A stretch of 37,163 nucleotides of DNA from Spirochaetales bacterium. Its GTDB lineage: Bacteria > Spirochaetota > Spirochaetia > JAIPGG01. The notes beneath the pieces were generated by a model. The model saw only the letters and a program-made list of their open reading frames with translations. It was not told where the DNA came from and searched no databases. The stretch lies in NCBI GenBank assembly GCA_021736255.1, contig JAIPGG010000018.1:1-37163 (forward strand), read 5' to 3'. A program made the translations under genes and the position numbers. Each line of letters begins with the position of its first letter. Within the stretch, counting starts at the first letter, position 1. Positions 23,615 to 32,018 of the stretch are shown here, piece by piece.

Positions 23615-25495
23615 GTGAAAAACGAAAACAACGGAAAGCTCATCCGCCGCATCATTATTGTTACCCTTGTTCTGAGCGTGATCTCGCTCTTTCTCGAACA
23701 AACAGCGGGTCTCACTCCTTTGTTACGGCTTTTAACCCAGGTTATAGACTTCACGATTCTCGCTCTGATTATTCTGGAAATCATACTCGACATCCGGGAG
23801 GCCCCGATCAAATCCCGCTTCCTGCGGGAAAACCTCTTCTCGGTCGGATTCATCACGGTCTATCTCATCCTCTTTATCATCAACAAGAGCCAGACACTGC
23901 CGACAGAGCTTACAGGAATCGCAGCCGGTAGGGCAGCAGGGGCAAACGCACAGGCCGCATTTTCCGCTGCCTCAAGTGCCGGCTCTACGAGTATCCTCGT
24001 CATCCGGAACCTCTTTTTAATATTCAAGGTCTTCGGGCGGCTCAGACGGCTGACAAGCTTTCTCCGGGATATTACGACTCATCCAGCCCAGACTATTTTG
24101 ATCAGTTTTGTCCTGGTAATACTTGCCGGAACCCTCGGCCTTATGATGCCCTTTGCCACAACCGACGGCAACGGCCTGAGCCTTTTAGACAGTCTGTTCA
24201 CCTCGACCTCGGCAGTATGTGTCACAGGCCTGATCGTAGTCGACACGGCGACTGCCTTCACAACCTGGGGGCACATATTCATTCTCGTCCTCATCCAAAT
24301 CGGGGGGCTTAGTTTCATGATGCTCTCCTATTTTACAATTGTTCTATTCCGCCAGAAAATGCGGGTCGAAGACCGCTTCGTCCTCTCTTATATGCTGGAA
24401 GAAAGGAATATGCAGACTATTACGGAGAACCTCAAACGCATTGTGCTGTTCACCTTCGGCTTCGAACTGGCGGGTGTGTTGATTCTCCTGCCGGGCTTTT
24501 TAAAGGAGGCCCCGGAGCGGATAGTTGAATTGGCCGGCGGTTCCACGGAGGTATTACACCCTCTCTTTCTGTCGCTTTTCCATTCGATCTCGGCCTTCTG
24601 TAATGCCGGCTTCGCCCTCTTTTCCGACAGCTTCGAGGGTTTCCGCAGTAATCCCTTTATCAATACGGGCATAATGCTGATGATCGTATTCGGCGGCTTG
24701 AGTTTCGTCGTTTTCCTGAACCTTCAGGGCCGCCTCCGCTTTCTTTCGAAGCTCCGGCAGTTCCGCAGAAAGCTCCGCCGCATCGGGCCGGTGGGTACAA
24801 CCAGCGAATCCAAACCGGAACCGGTAAAAATATCGCTCAATACCAAAATCGTTCTGATCATTACCGGCATCCTGATTTTTGCAGGCACATTTCTGTTCTA
24901 TGGGCTCGAACATGGACGATCCATGACATCCTTTTCTCTGGGCGATCAATATCTGACCTCCCTTTTTCAGTCGATCACCCTCCGCACCGCAGGGTTCAAT
25001 ACAATCGGAATAGGCGGGCTGCACCGCACCACCTACCTGATAATGATGATCTTCATGTTCATCGGAGCAGCCTCCGGGAGTACGGCCGGAGGAATCAAAA
25101 TCAACTCTCTGGCGGTAATCGGAGCGAGGATCCGATCCAGCCTTCGCAACCAGGAACAGACCATTCTTGCAGGCACCAAAATCAACGAGGCCCTGATTCA
25201 TAAAGCCTTCTTGATTCTGGTTTTCGGAATTTCCCTGGTTGGTCTGGGCACAATCATCCTATCCGCCACCGAATCTATGCCGCTGGTCGAATTAATGTTC
25301 GAGTCGGTCTCAGCCTTCGGCACGGTTGGTCTTTCGACCGGGGTCACCCCCTCGCTGAGCCCTGCAGGAAAAATTGTCATTATATTCCTGATGTTTCTCG
25401 GTCGGCTCGGCCCTCTGACCGTTTTGGCGGCTTTCGGCAGACCGGCGAAAATCCGTAATGTAACATATCCCCAGGCGCAAATATCACTGGGGTAG
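23615..25495 (+). CDS. ktrB: KtrB/TrkH-type potassium transporter with extra N-terminal membrane module
   Basis: This 626-aa inner-membrane potassium (or sodium-potassium) uptake subunit contains the four pore repeats of the Trk/Ktr/HKT family. Filter glycines are visible in SAVCVTGL (about 199-206), SAFCNAGF, LRTAGFN and SAFGTVGL. The family core starts only near residue 155. Residues 11-150 add about four helices, including an Arg/Lys-rich helix (LFLIFKVFGRLRRL) and an acidic residue in the second helix (LIILEIIL). That gross layout resembles a voltage-sensor domain, but the basic residues are not spaced every third position, so the comparison is tentative. A GTG start at 23615 is used, with GAAGGA about 12 nt upstream. 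The RCK partner follows directly. Confidence 0.88.
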   Translation: MKNENNGKLIRRIIIVTLVLSVISLFLEQTAGLTPLLRLLTQVIDFTILALIILEIILDIREAPIKSRFLRENLFSVGFITVYLILFIINKSQTLPTELTGIAAGRAAGANAQAAFSAASSAGSTSILVIRNLFLIFKVFGRLRRLTSFLRDITTHPAQTILISFVLVILAGTLGLMMPFATTDGNGLSLLDSLFTSTSAVCVTGLIVVDTATAFTTWGHIFILVLIQIGGLSFMMLSYFTIVLFRQKMRVEDRFVLSYMLEERNMQTITENLKRIVLFTFGFELAGVLILLPGFLKEAPERIVELAGGSTEVLHPLFLSLFHSISAFCNAGFALFSDSFEGFRSNPFINTGIMLMIVFGGLSFVVFLNLQGRLRFLSKLRQFRRKLRRIGPVGTTSESKPEPVKISLNTKIVLIITGILIFAGTFLFYGLEHGRSMTSFSLGDQYLTSLFQSITLRTAGFNTIGIGGLHRTTYLIMMIFMFIGAASGSTAGGIKINSLAVIGARIRSSLRNQEQTILAGTKINEALIHKAFLILVFGISLVGLGTIILSATESMPLVELMFESVSAFGTVGLSTGVTPSLSPAGKIVIIFLMFLGRLGPLTVLAAFGRPAKIRNVTYPQAQISLG

Positions 25496-25504
25496 GAGGA
25501 AAAA

Positions 25505-26218
25505 TTGGCAAAAACCAACTACGAAAAAATCTTTGCCGTCATCGGCCTGGGAAACTTCGGCTACCAAATCTGCGAAACCCTTGCCCAGCAGGGAGGAGAG
25601 GTCATCGCCGTTGACAACCGGAGCGAGGTTGTCGAGAGGATCAAGAATATCGTCAGTCAGGCCATCCTGGTGGACACCACGGATCCGGAATCAATCTCCT
25701 CCCTCCCCCTCAACGATGTAGACGTTGCGATCATCGGTATCGGGGAGAATATCGAAGCAAACATCCTCACGACCGCTCTACTCAAACAGTACAATATACC
25801 CCGCATAATCGCCAGGGCCGTCACCCCTATCCACGAAAGAGTGCTGCGCCAGATAGGGGCCCACGAAATCATCAATATCGAAATCAACGAAGGCAAAAGA
25901 ATTGCCCAGAAACTGATTGCACCGGAGATCCTCGATCAGGTCCCTCTCTCCGAAAGCGACAGTGTTGCCGAGGTTTTCGTACCAGACAACTTTGTAGACA
26001 AAGACCTTAAGAGTCTCGATCTCCGGAATAAAATGAATATCAATGTTATCGCCCTCAAGCGCAAACATCGAAAGGTGGATGAGGCAGGAAATCCTGAAAG
26101 CAGCGAAGAGCTCATCTTTCCGGCCGGAGACGACGTCCTTCAGGGAGATGATATCTTGATCCTCGTAGGAAGAAACAAAGACATCACAAACTTTACACGC
26201 GTTAAACGGGGGAAATAA
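25505..26218 (+). CDS. ktrA: KtrA/TrkA-type RCK regulatory subunit of potassium transport
   Basis: This 237-aa cytoplasmic ring-forming regulator gates the adjacent channel in response to nucleotides. The N-terminal RCK domain has the Rossmann motif VIGLGNFG (residues 12-19) and a conserved Asp at the end of strand two (VIAVDNRSE). The C-terminal RCK_C domain runs from about residue 140 (SVAEVFVPDNFVDK) to ILILVGRNKD. A TTG start at 25505 is supported by TAGGAGG five nt upstream. The stop TAA overlaps the next ATG by one base (TAATG), coupling it to the membrane PAS-like protein. Single-RCK length points to the Ktr type rather than the duplicated TrkA. Confidence 0.9.
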   Translation: MAKTNYEKIFAVIGLGNFGYQICETLAQQGGEVIAVDNRSEVVERIKNIVSQAILVDTTDPESISSLPLNDVDVAIIGIGENIEANILTTALLKQYNIPRIIARAVTPIHERVLRQIGAHEIINIEINEGKRIAQKLIAPEILDQVPLSESDSVAEVFVPDNFVDKDLKSLDLRNKMNINVIALKRKHRKVDEAGNPESSEELIFPAGDDVLQGDDILILVGRNKDITNFTRVKRGK

Positions 26219-27093
26219 TGCAGTTATTTGTCGGGCGGAAGATTCTGATTCTGTTCCTGCTCGTAGCTGTCTCAGCGACAGCGGGGCTCGGGATAGCAGG
26301 GTACCAGGTGATGATGGATAGCGGAGCAGGCACCAAAGATAGCGAAATAATCGAATACCCGTCCGAAAAGGTAAAGGCTGAACGCCACCTTTTTTCAGCC
26401 CTCATCGCCGTTGTGGCGCTTTTGATCATCTTCCTCCTGATCATCCTGCGAAGTGTACGGATAAACAACCTGCTCGACCGAATTATCGATCAAAACCGGG
26501 AAAACTATTTCTCTCCCGATTATGCTGTCAAAACGCTCGGGCGTCTTGGGGAAAAGATCGTCGAGATCCAGAAACATGTCCTGAAGGTATCCGCCCTCAA
26601 GAGCATCAAGCTTTCGGCCCAAAAATCCCTCCTGGAAACGGTTTTAAAACTGAGCGATGTTCCTTTCCTGATAATCCTCCCGGACGGGCAGATCGTCTAT
26701 GTTTCAAGCGGGTTTTTAGAAACTCGTAGCCTCGAGGCGCTCGATGTTGTCGGTGAACAGCTCGCTTCGGTCCTTGCGGAAATCGACCTTCCCAAAGCCT
26801 TATTCGAGATAGAAAGCACCGGCAGCTTCCATGAAGCTGAGGGAGAAGAAGAAAACCACATCTGCCTCCCGATATTCGACAGCCGGAGCGAGATCGGTTT
26901 CCTTCTCATCATTCCCCGAAGGGAGAAACTCCTCGACCGTCTGCCTCTAAAAAAAGAAAGGGGTGGAAACCGGCGTTCAGGGCATAGCGAAAAGGATCAG
27001 CCTCCAACGGAAACCCGAGCCTCTGTTCAAAGCACATCAGCGGGCAGAGGAAAACTTCTGGGGCTTATCAACAGGACCCTCCGGAAAAAATAA
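26218..27093 (+). CDS. Membrane protein with PAS-like sensory domain, third gene of the potassium operon
   Basis: I do not recognise a named family for this 291-aa protein. It has two membrane helices (about 8-28 and 58-80) flanking a short acidic extracytoplasmic loop. A helical, possibly HAMP-like or coiled-coil stretch (about 85-145) follows, then a PAS-like segment (LSDVPFLIILPDGQIVYVSSGF onward, about 148-235, with an LPIFDSRSEIGFLLII strand pair). The tail is basic and probably disordered. No kinase, cyclase or methyl-accepting module follows the PAS part. Its start overlaps the ktrA stop, so it is probably translated with the channel, and it may sense a condition and adjust potassium uptake. 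Confidence 0.65.
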   Translation: MQLFVGRKILILFLLVAVSATAGLGIAGYQVMMDSGAGTKDSEIIEYPSEKVKAERHLFSALIAVVALLIIFLLIILRSVRINNLLDRIIDQNRENYFSPDYAVKTLGRLGEKIVEIQKHVLKVSALKSIKLSAQKSLLETVLKLSDVPFLIILPDGQIVYVSSGFLETRSLEALDVVGEQLASVLAEIDLPKALFEIESTGSFHEAEGEEENHICLPIFDSRSEIGFLLIIPRREKLLDRLPLKKERGGNRRSGHSEKDQPPTETRASVQSTSAGRGKLLGLINRTLRKK

Positions 27094-27122
27094 TTGTCCA
27101 CCTTTGTTTTCCGGTCTATGAT
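27094..27122 (+). promoter_or_regulatory. Promoter of the acyl-CoA ligase gene
   Basis: TTGTCC (27094-27099), a 17-nt spacer and TATGAT (27117-27122) form a good sigma70-like promoter, 37 nt before the ligase ATG. It starts right at the end of the preceding gene. Confidence 0.5.
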
Positions 27123-27158
27123 AAGAGAACACACATTTATCAACATTCGGGGGTTGCC

Positions 27159-29102
27159 ATGAAGCGTACCATTCTTGCTCTACTTGACGAGGCGGCACAG
27201 AATTTTCCCGACGAGAGTTTTGTCGCCCGGAAAACCGACGAAGGCTGGGTTGAAACCCGTTTTCCCGAGGTCCGAAGCCGGGCGAGGGCACTGGCGGCAT
27301 CATTTGTCGTGCAGGGAATCAAAGAGGGGGACCGCATCGCCATCCTCTCGGAGGGATCGCCCGAGTGGGTGATAGGCGAGATGGGAATTCTTACCGCCGG
27401 CTGTGTTTCGGTACCGCTCTCCATAAAACTGATGGCCGAGGAGATACCCTTCAGGCTCAACCACTCCGAATCCAAGGTCCTTCTTACCTCGGTGAACCTG
27501 ATGCCGAAGGTGCTTTCGGTAAAAGACAAGTTCGAACACGAGGTAATGATCGTCTGCCTCGATCCGAAAAGCGAAGAAAGCGAAAAGATGGTTTCAGAAC
27601 ATAATCTAAAAACAGGTACGGATTTCTATTACTTCCAGGATCTGCTCGACCAGGGCAGCGAAGCCGATTTCGAAACCGCGGCCGAGGTAGGCCGGCGCTC
27701 GGAAGCTGTGGATGAGAACACCATCGTCACCATCTCCTACACCTCGGGGACAACCGGCAACCCGAAGGGAATCATGCTGACTCACGCAAATTACTTCGTA
27801 AACAGCGAAGACGCGATCGAAATGTTCGAGGTACCGCCGAAAGAGTATTCAACCCTGCTTATCCTGCCGTGCGACCACTCCTTCGCCCACACCGTGGGAA
27901 TCTTTTCGGCCCTCAGGAGGGGCATAAGCCTGTATTTCGTCGACGCCCGCGGCGGTTCCCTGGCGATTCTCAGGAACATCCCCGTAAATATACGAGAGAC
28001 CGATCCGGTCTTCCTGCTCACCGTCCCCTCCCTCTCGGGAAATTTCATGAAAAAAATCCGGCAGGGGGTCGAAGAAAAGGGCGGTTTTGCCTCCTGGCTC
28101 TTCCACACCGGATTGAAGGCGGGGATTCGCTACCACGGCGACGGGTTCAGGCGGCCTTCCTTTTTTATCCGCGCCGTTAACCTCATTCCCTACCGGATTG
28201 GTGAAGCCCTGGTCTTCAAGAAAATCCGGAAGATATTCGGGAACAGACTGTCGTTTTTTGTCGGCGGGGGCGCTCTCCTCGAAATCAAGCAGCAGGAGTT
28301 CTTCAACGCCATCGGCATCCCGGTCTTTCAGGGCTATGGGCTGACCGAAGCGGCTCCGATCATCTCGTCCAATACCCCTTCCGTTCACAAATTCGGCACC
28401 TCAGGAAGGATCGCTCCGTCGGTCGAGTGCAGAATCCTCGATGAAGAGGGGTCGGACTGCCCCGCCGGTGTCCGCGGGGAAATCGTAATACGCGGGGAAA
28501 ATATGATGGCCGGGTATTTCCGAAACGAAAAGGCGACCGCCGAAACCATCCGGGACGGCTGGCTTTATACCGGCGACCTGGGGTACATGGACGAAGACGG
28601 ATTTCTCAATGTCGTCGGCCGGGAAAAGGCACTGCTCATCTCTTCGGACGGGGAAAAATACTCACCCGAAGAGATCGAAGAGGCGATTACCGCCACCTCC
28701 CCGCTGATAGACCAGGTAATGCTCTACAACGACCACCGAAAATATACTACCGCTCTGGTTGTCCTGGACGAACAGGCAGTGGCCGGCCTGGTCGGCGATG
28801 AAAAGATAACCGATCCGGCAAAGCTCCTGGAAAAGATACGTGATTCGCTCTATGCATTCCGGAACGATCCAAATTATCAGGGCCGGTTTCCCTCTCTCTG
28901 GATCCCTCACACCTTCAGCATTCTCCCGGAACCCTTTACCGAGGAGAACCGGATGATCAATTCTACGATGAAGATGGTCCGCTACAAGATCGTCGAAGCC
29001 TTCGAGGAGGAACTCGACTTCCTCTACAGCAATGAGGGATACAACTGGCAAAACCAGCGGAATATCGAGCGGTTGAAAAAATTCTTCGCCGAAAATTCAT
29101 AA
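27159..29102 (+). CDS. Long-chain acyl-CoA synthetase (AMP-forming)
   Basis: This 647-aa ANL-superfamily enzyme activates a fatty acid to acyl-CoA through an acyl-adenylate. The ATP-binding P-loop is SYTSGTTGNPKGIML near 194-208. The A5 motif is YGLTEAAPI, the hinge and A8 region is YTGDLGYMDEDGFLNVVGR, and a catalytic-lysine candidate occurs near SSDGEKYSPEEIEE in the C-terminal lid. Length and a long insertion after the P-loop domain match long-chain or membrane-lipid-associated ligases (FadD15/bubblegum-like). The ribosome binding site is weak (GGGGG). An inverted repeat spans its stop codon. It precedes the efflux operon but has its own promoter. The chain-length preference is inferred. 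Confidence 0.9.
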   Translation: MKRTILALLDEAAQNFPDESFVARKTDEGWVETRFPEVRSRARALAASFVVQGIKEGDRIAILSEGSPEWVIGEMGILTAGCVSVPLSIKLMAEEIPFRLNHSESKVLLTSVNLMPKVLSVKDKFEHEVMIVCLDPKSEESEKMVSEHNLKTGTDFYYFQDLLDQGSEADFETAAEVGRRSEAVDENTIVTISYTSGTTGNPKGIMLTHANYFVNSEDAIEMFEVPPKEYSTLLILPCDHSFAHTVGIFSALRRGISLYFVDARGGSLAILRNIPVNIRETDPVFLLTVPSLSGNFMKKIRQGVEEKGGFASWLFHTGLKAGIRYHGDGFRRPSFFIRAVNLIPYRIGEALVFKKIRKIFGNRLSFFVGGGALLEIKQQEFFNAIGIPVFQGYGLTEAAPIISSNTPSVHKFGTSGRIAPSVECRILDEEGSDCPAGVRGEIVIRGENMMAGYFRNEKATAETIRDGWLYTGDLGYMDEDGFLNVVGREKALLISSDGEKYSPEEIEEAITATSPLIDQVMLYNDHRKYTTALVVLDEQAVAGLVGDEKITDPAKLLEKIRDSLYAFRNDPNYQGRFPSLWIPHTFSILPEPFTEENRMINSTMKMVRYKIVEAFEEELDFLYSNEGYNWQNQRNIERLKKFFAENS

Positions 29103-29112
29103 ATTCGGCGAA
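29085..29112 (+). terminator. Inverted repeat over the acyl-CoA ligase stop codon
   Basis: TTCGCCGAA and TTCGGCGAA are perfect 9-nt arms around a 10-nt loop that includes the stop codon. No strong T-tract follows, so it is at best a weak terminator. The spacing puts it directly before the tetR promoter. Confidence 0.45.
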
Positions 29113-29117
29113 AATCC

Positions 29118-29146
29118 TTGATTCTTCGTGATTCTTCCGCTATTTT
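29118..29146 (+). promoter_or_regulatory. Promoter of the TetR-RND efflux operon
   Basis: TTGATT (29118-29123), a 17-nt spacer and TATTTT (29141-29146) form a plausible promoter. Its start site would fall inside the first operator that begins immediately after the -10 box. Confidence 0.5.
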
Positions 29147-29165
29147 GTTACCGTCCGTTCGGTAA
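29147..29165. promoter_or_regulatory. TetR-type operator 1
   Basis: TTACCG (29148-29153), a 6-nt centre and CGGTAA (29160-29165) form an inverted repeat directly downstream of the -10 box, where bound repressor would block initiation of its own operon. Confidence 0.7.
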
Positions 29166-29185
29166 GTTACCGTCTGGTCGGTAAC
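29166..29185. promoter_or_regulatory. TetR-type operator 2
   Basis: GTTACCG, a 6-nt centre and CGGTAAC form a 7-bp inverted repeat. It directly abuts operator 1, repeating it with a 19-bp pitch, nearly two helical turns, so both could be occupied on one DNA face. Confidence 0.7.
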
Positions 29186-29208
29186 AAATAACGCAGAAAG
29201 GAAGAGCA

Positions 29209-30555
29209 ATGACGAAACGAGAAGAGCGGAAGAAAGAGATCATGGATACCGCCTTCCTGGAGTGGTCGAACACTCTCTATCAAAACACCAATCTCAATCA
29301 GATAGCCTCCTCTATGGGTATGACCAAACCCGCTATCTACCGCTACTTCAAAAGCAAGGAACACCTGATCCAGGCTATGGACCGCAGACTGATAGAAGAA
29401 TACGTTCGGATGCACGAAGAACTGTTCAACCAGCAAAGCATCGGTTCGGTCCGGGAATTGATCCGCACCTTTGTCCGATTCCATTACGAGTTTTACCGTA
29501 ACAGACCCGGCTATTATCTTTTCTACCTCATGAACACCATGCAGAAACAGTTCAGCGAGCGCAAAGAGGTAAAGCGGATTACCAACCGGCTGGTATCTTT
29601 TTTTCAAAAGCATCTTTCTGCCGAGGGCATCCCGTGGCAGGACGACTGGGGCTACAGCTTTTTTCATTTTCTCTACTCCACAACGATGTACTGGCAGGCC
29701 CCCCTCTTTATTCCGGCCGGGTTCATCCGTTATCCGAGCGAGGAGGAAGAGCCCGCCCGGATCAGCGGCTCGGCCGAGAACACCACACCTGCCCAAGCAG
29801 GTACTCCCCGCGGGGAGAATAAGGGGCCTGACGAACAGCCTCCCTGCGCCGACTCCGATCCGGAAGAAATCCAGACTATTATAGAGACCATCGTCATGGA
29901 GGGAATGCTGCGGGAACCGAGTCCTTCAACCGGGCGGCTTGCCGTCCTTCAAAACGATTGTGTAGTCAAGCCCGAGGAGATGCCCGAACCCCACCGGCTC
30001 TTTACCGCCATCGAACAGGCCGTTGCGGAGAAGGGCTTTGAACACGCGAGCCTCGACGAGATTGCCCGCCGGGCAGGAATGACCAAGAGCAGCCTCTACT
30101 TCTATTTCGACAACAAGGAAAACATGCTCGCAAGCATGGTGCACCGGGAACAAGAAAAATTCCTGGAACTCATAACAAAACGGAGGGAAACCTGCGCCAC
30201 ACCTGCCGAGAGTTTTTTCTGTTACATGGTCAGCTCGGCAACCTTCTCGCTCAACAACCCGAGCCTGCTGACGGCATACAACTGGGTCCGGTATCAGAAC
30301 ATCGATTTTCGAAAACCCAGACCCACCGAAGATCTTCTGCAAAAGGTGTTCCGGTTTGTCCGTGAGGCGATCGACCACTCCCAGCTGACCATCAACAATC
30401 TCGATTACCGGCTCATCGGCTCCTATCTGCATATGATTACCTTTTACCTCGTATTAGAGGGACACGACACCGGAAGACACACAGAAGAGATACTGAATTA
30501 TATCCTGCATCTGTATAACCTATTTTCGAAGGGACTCGAAGGGAGAATGTCATGA
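29209..30555 (+). CDS. Double TetR-family regulator (two TetR modules in one chain)
   Basis: This 448-aa protein is about twice normal TetR length. Module one has an HTH at about residues 27-52 (NLNQIASSMGMTKPAIYRYF) followed by a helical ligand domain. A low-complexity acidic/proline linker spans about 180-225. Module two has a second, different HTH at about 280-305 (SLDEIARRAGMTKSSLYFYF) and its own helical domain. It should repress the efflux operon it heads, binding the two tandem operators at 29147-29185 and releasing when a toxic ligand binds. AAAGGAAG precedes the ATG. Its stop overlaps the TolC-like start (ATGA). Whether one chain acts as a built-in dimer is inference. Confidence 0.88.
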   Translation: MTKREERKKEIMDTAFLEWSNTLYQNTNLNQIASSMGMTKPAIYRYFKSKEHLIQAMDRRLIEEYVRMHEELFNQQSIGSVRELIRTFVRFHYEFYRNRPGYYLFYLMNTMQKQFSERKEVKRITNRLVSFFQKHLSAEGIPWQDDWGYSFFHFLYSTTMYWQAPLFIPAGFIRYPSEEEEPARISGSAENTTPAQAGTPRGENKGPDEQPPCADSDPEEIQTIIETIVMEGMLREPSPSTGRLAVLQNDCVVKPEEMPEPHRLFTAIEQAVAEKGFEHASLDEIARRAGMTKSSLYFYFDNKENMLASMVHREQEKFLELITKRRETCATPAESFFCYMVSSATFSLNNPSLLTAYNWVRYQNIDFRKPRPTEDLLQKVFRFVREAIDHSQLTINNLDYRLIGSYLHMITFYLVLEGHDTGRHTEEILNYILHLYNLFSKGLEGRMS

Positions 30556-32018
30556 AACGAACAGCAATTTTGAGCGCAATAATACTCGTTGCGGCGGCCG
30601 TACTGCTGCCGGCACAGGAAACCGGCCCGCAGGAAACCGGTGCGGCAGCGGGAATGGACCTGGAAACGAACGACGAGGGAACCCTCACTCTGGATGCACA
30701 GACCGCCGTGGCCCTCGCTCTCCGCAGCAACCTGGGGATCGAATCGGAAGAGCTCTCGGTGGAAATGAAAAAGCGGACCAAGGATATGGTCTGGAACCGC
30801 TTCGTACCGAAAGTGAGCGTTGGGGGGACTCTCTCGAGAATGAACGAGGAGCAGACGATGTCGGGACTGGCGCCGATTGAATCAACGTTTAACCTGGCTA
30901 CCGGCGGTTTCGACGAAGTCGCACCCTACGAAATCGAACAATCACAGTGGAACATCTCCGGCAGGCTGAACGTGAGTCTGGACCTGACCATGCAGCTGTT
31001 CTACGGGATCAAGGCGGCAGCACTCGACTACCGGGCGGGGATGCTCTCGCTGGAGACCGCCCGGAAGAAGCTCGAACGGGATGTACAAAAAAGCTTCTAC
31101 GAGCTTTTGGTGCTGCAGCAGAATATCAGCTACATGGAGGACCAGATCGAGAATGCCCGGGACCGCTACCGGCAGGCCCAGGCCAACTACGAGGCGGGGC
31201 TGGTCGACGAGTACACCATGCTCAGCGCCCAGGTCGCACTGGAAAATCTCAAACCGGGCCTCGAAGAGATACTGAACGGTTACCAGGCCGCCCTCATGGG
31301 CTTCAACCAGACCCTCGGTCTCGAGCTCACCACGGACGTGGAGCTGGAAGGATCGATAGAACCCGAGACCTTCACCTTCGACGGGGAAAAGCTCATCGAC
31401 TCCTTTCTCCTCGACCGCCTGGACATCCAGAGTCTGCGGCAGACCATCAAGAGCCTCGAAAACAGCAGAGACCTCACCCTGGGAGGCCTCTATCCGATTT
31501 TGAGTCTCAGTTTCTCCATGGATCCGACCTTTACCGGCGATCCCTTTGCCGACCCCTGGTTCGACAACATCGGGGACGACTGGATGCAGCCCAGCGGCAT
31601 GTTCGCCGTTACCATCACCTGGCCCATCGGGGAGCTGCTACCCTTCTCTCAGACTCAGACCGAGGCAAAGAATAAGGAAACCCGGATCAAGCAGACCCGG
31701 GTGAACCTGCAGCAGGCCGTGCAGGGAGCCGAGATGGAAGTCCGCAGCCTCCTGATGAGCCTGGATAAATCCCGGCGTTCTCTCGAAACCCTGGAATTGA
31801 ATGTACAGCTGGCCCAACGGGCCTACGATCTGGCGGAGACCGCTTATAATGCCGGAAACAAAGAGCTTTTGGAGGTCCAAAACGCGGAACTGGAACTGCA
31901 AAAGGCAAAAAACGAACTCCTGAGCGAAAAGGCGAATTATCTCAAAGGCCTTCTCGACCTGGAATATGCACTCAACACGAGCATGGAAGAACTGGAGGAA
32001 ATATCCAATGAAAGCTGA
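30552..32018 (+). CDS. TolC-like outer membrane efflux protein
   Basis: This 488-aa outer-membrane channel subunit has a signal peptide (MKRTAILSAIILVAAAVLLPAQ) and two repeated OEP halves. The long heptad-rich helices include LETARKKLERDVQKSFYELL with ANYEAGLVDEYTML, and later LELNVQLAQRAYDLAETAYNAG. These helices form the periplasmic tunnel in TolC trimers. It starts inside the end of the tetR gene and its own end overlaps the adaptor gene by 11 nt, so the operon is translationally coupled. It corresponds to the BesC role in the Borrelia BesABC pump. Confidence 0.9.
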   Translation: MKRTAILSAIILVAAAVLLPAQETGPQETGAAAGMDLETNDEGTLTLDAQTAVALALRSNLGIESEELSVEMKKRTKDMVWNRFVPKVSVGGTLSRMNEEQTMSGLAPIESTFNLATGGFDEVAPYEIEQSQWNISGRLNVSLDLTMQLFYGIKAAALDYRAGMLSLETARKKLERDVQKSFYELLVLQQNISYMEDQIENARDRYRQAQANYEAGLVDEYTMLSAQVALENLKPGLEEILNGYQAALMGFNQTLGLELTTDVELEGSIEPETFTFDGEKLIDSFLLDRLDIQSLRQTIKSLENSRDLTLGGLYPILSLSFSMDPTFTGDPFADPWFDNIGDDWMQPSGMFAVTITWPIGELLPFSQTQTEAKNKETRIKQTRVNLQQAVQGAEMEVRSLLMSLDKSRRSLETLELNVQLAQRAYDLAETAYNAGNKELLEVQNAELELQKAKNELLSEKANYLKGLLDLEYALNTSMEELEEISNES

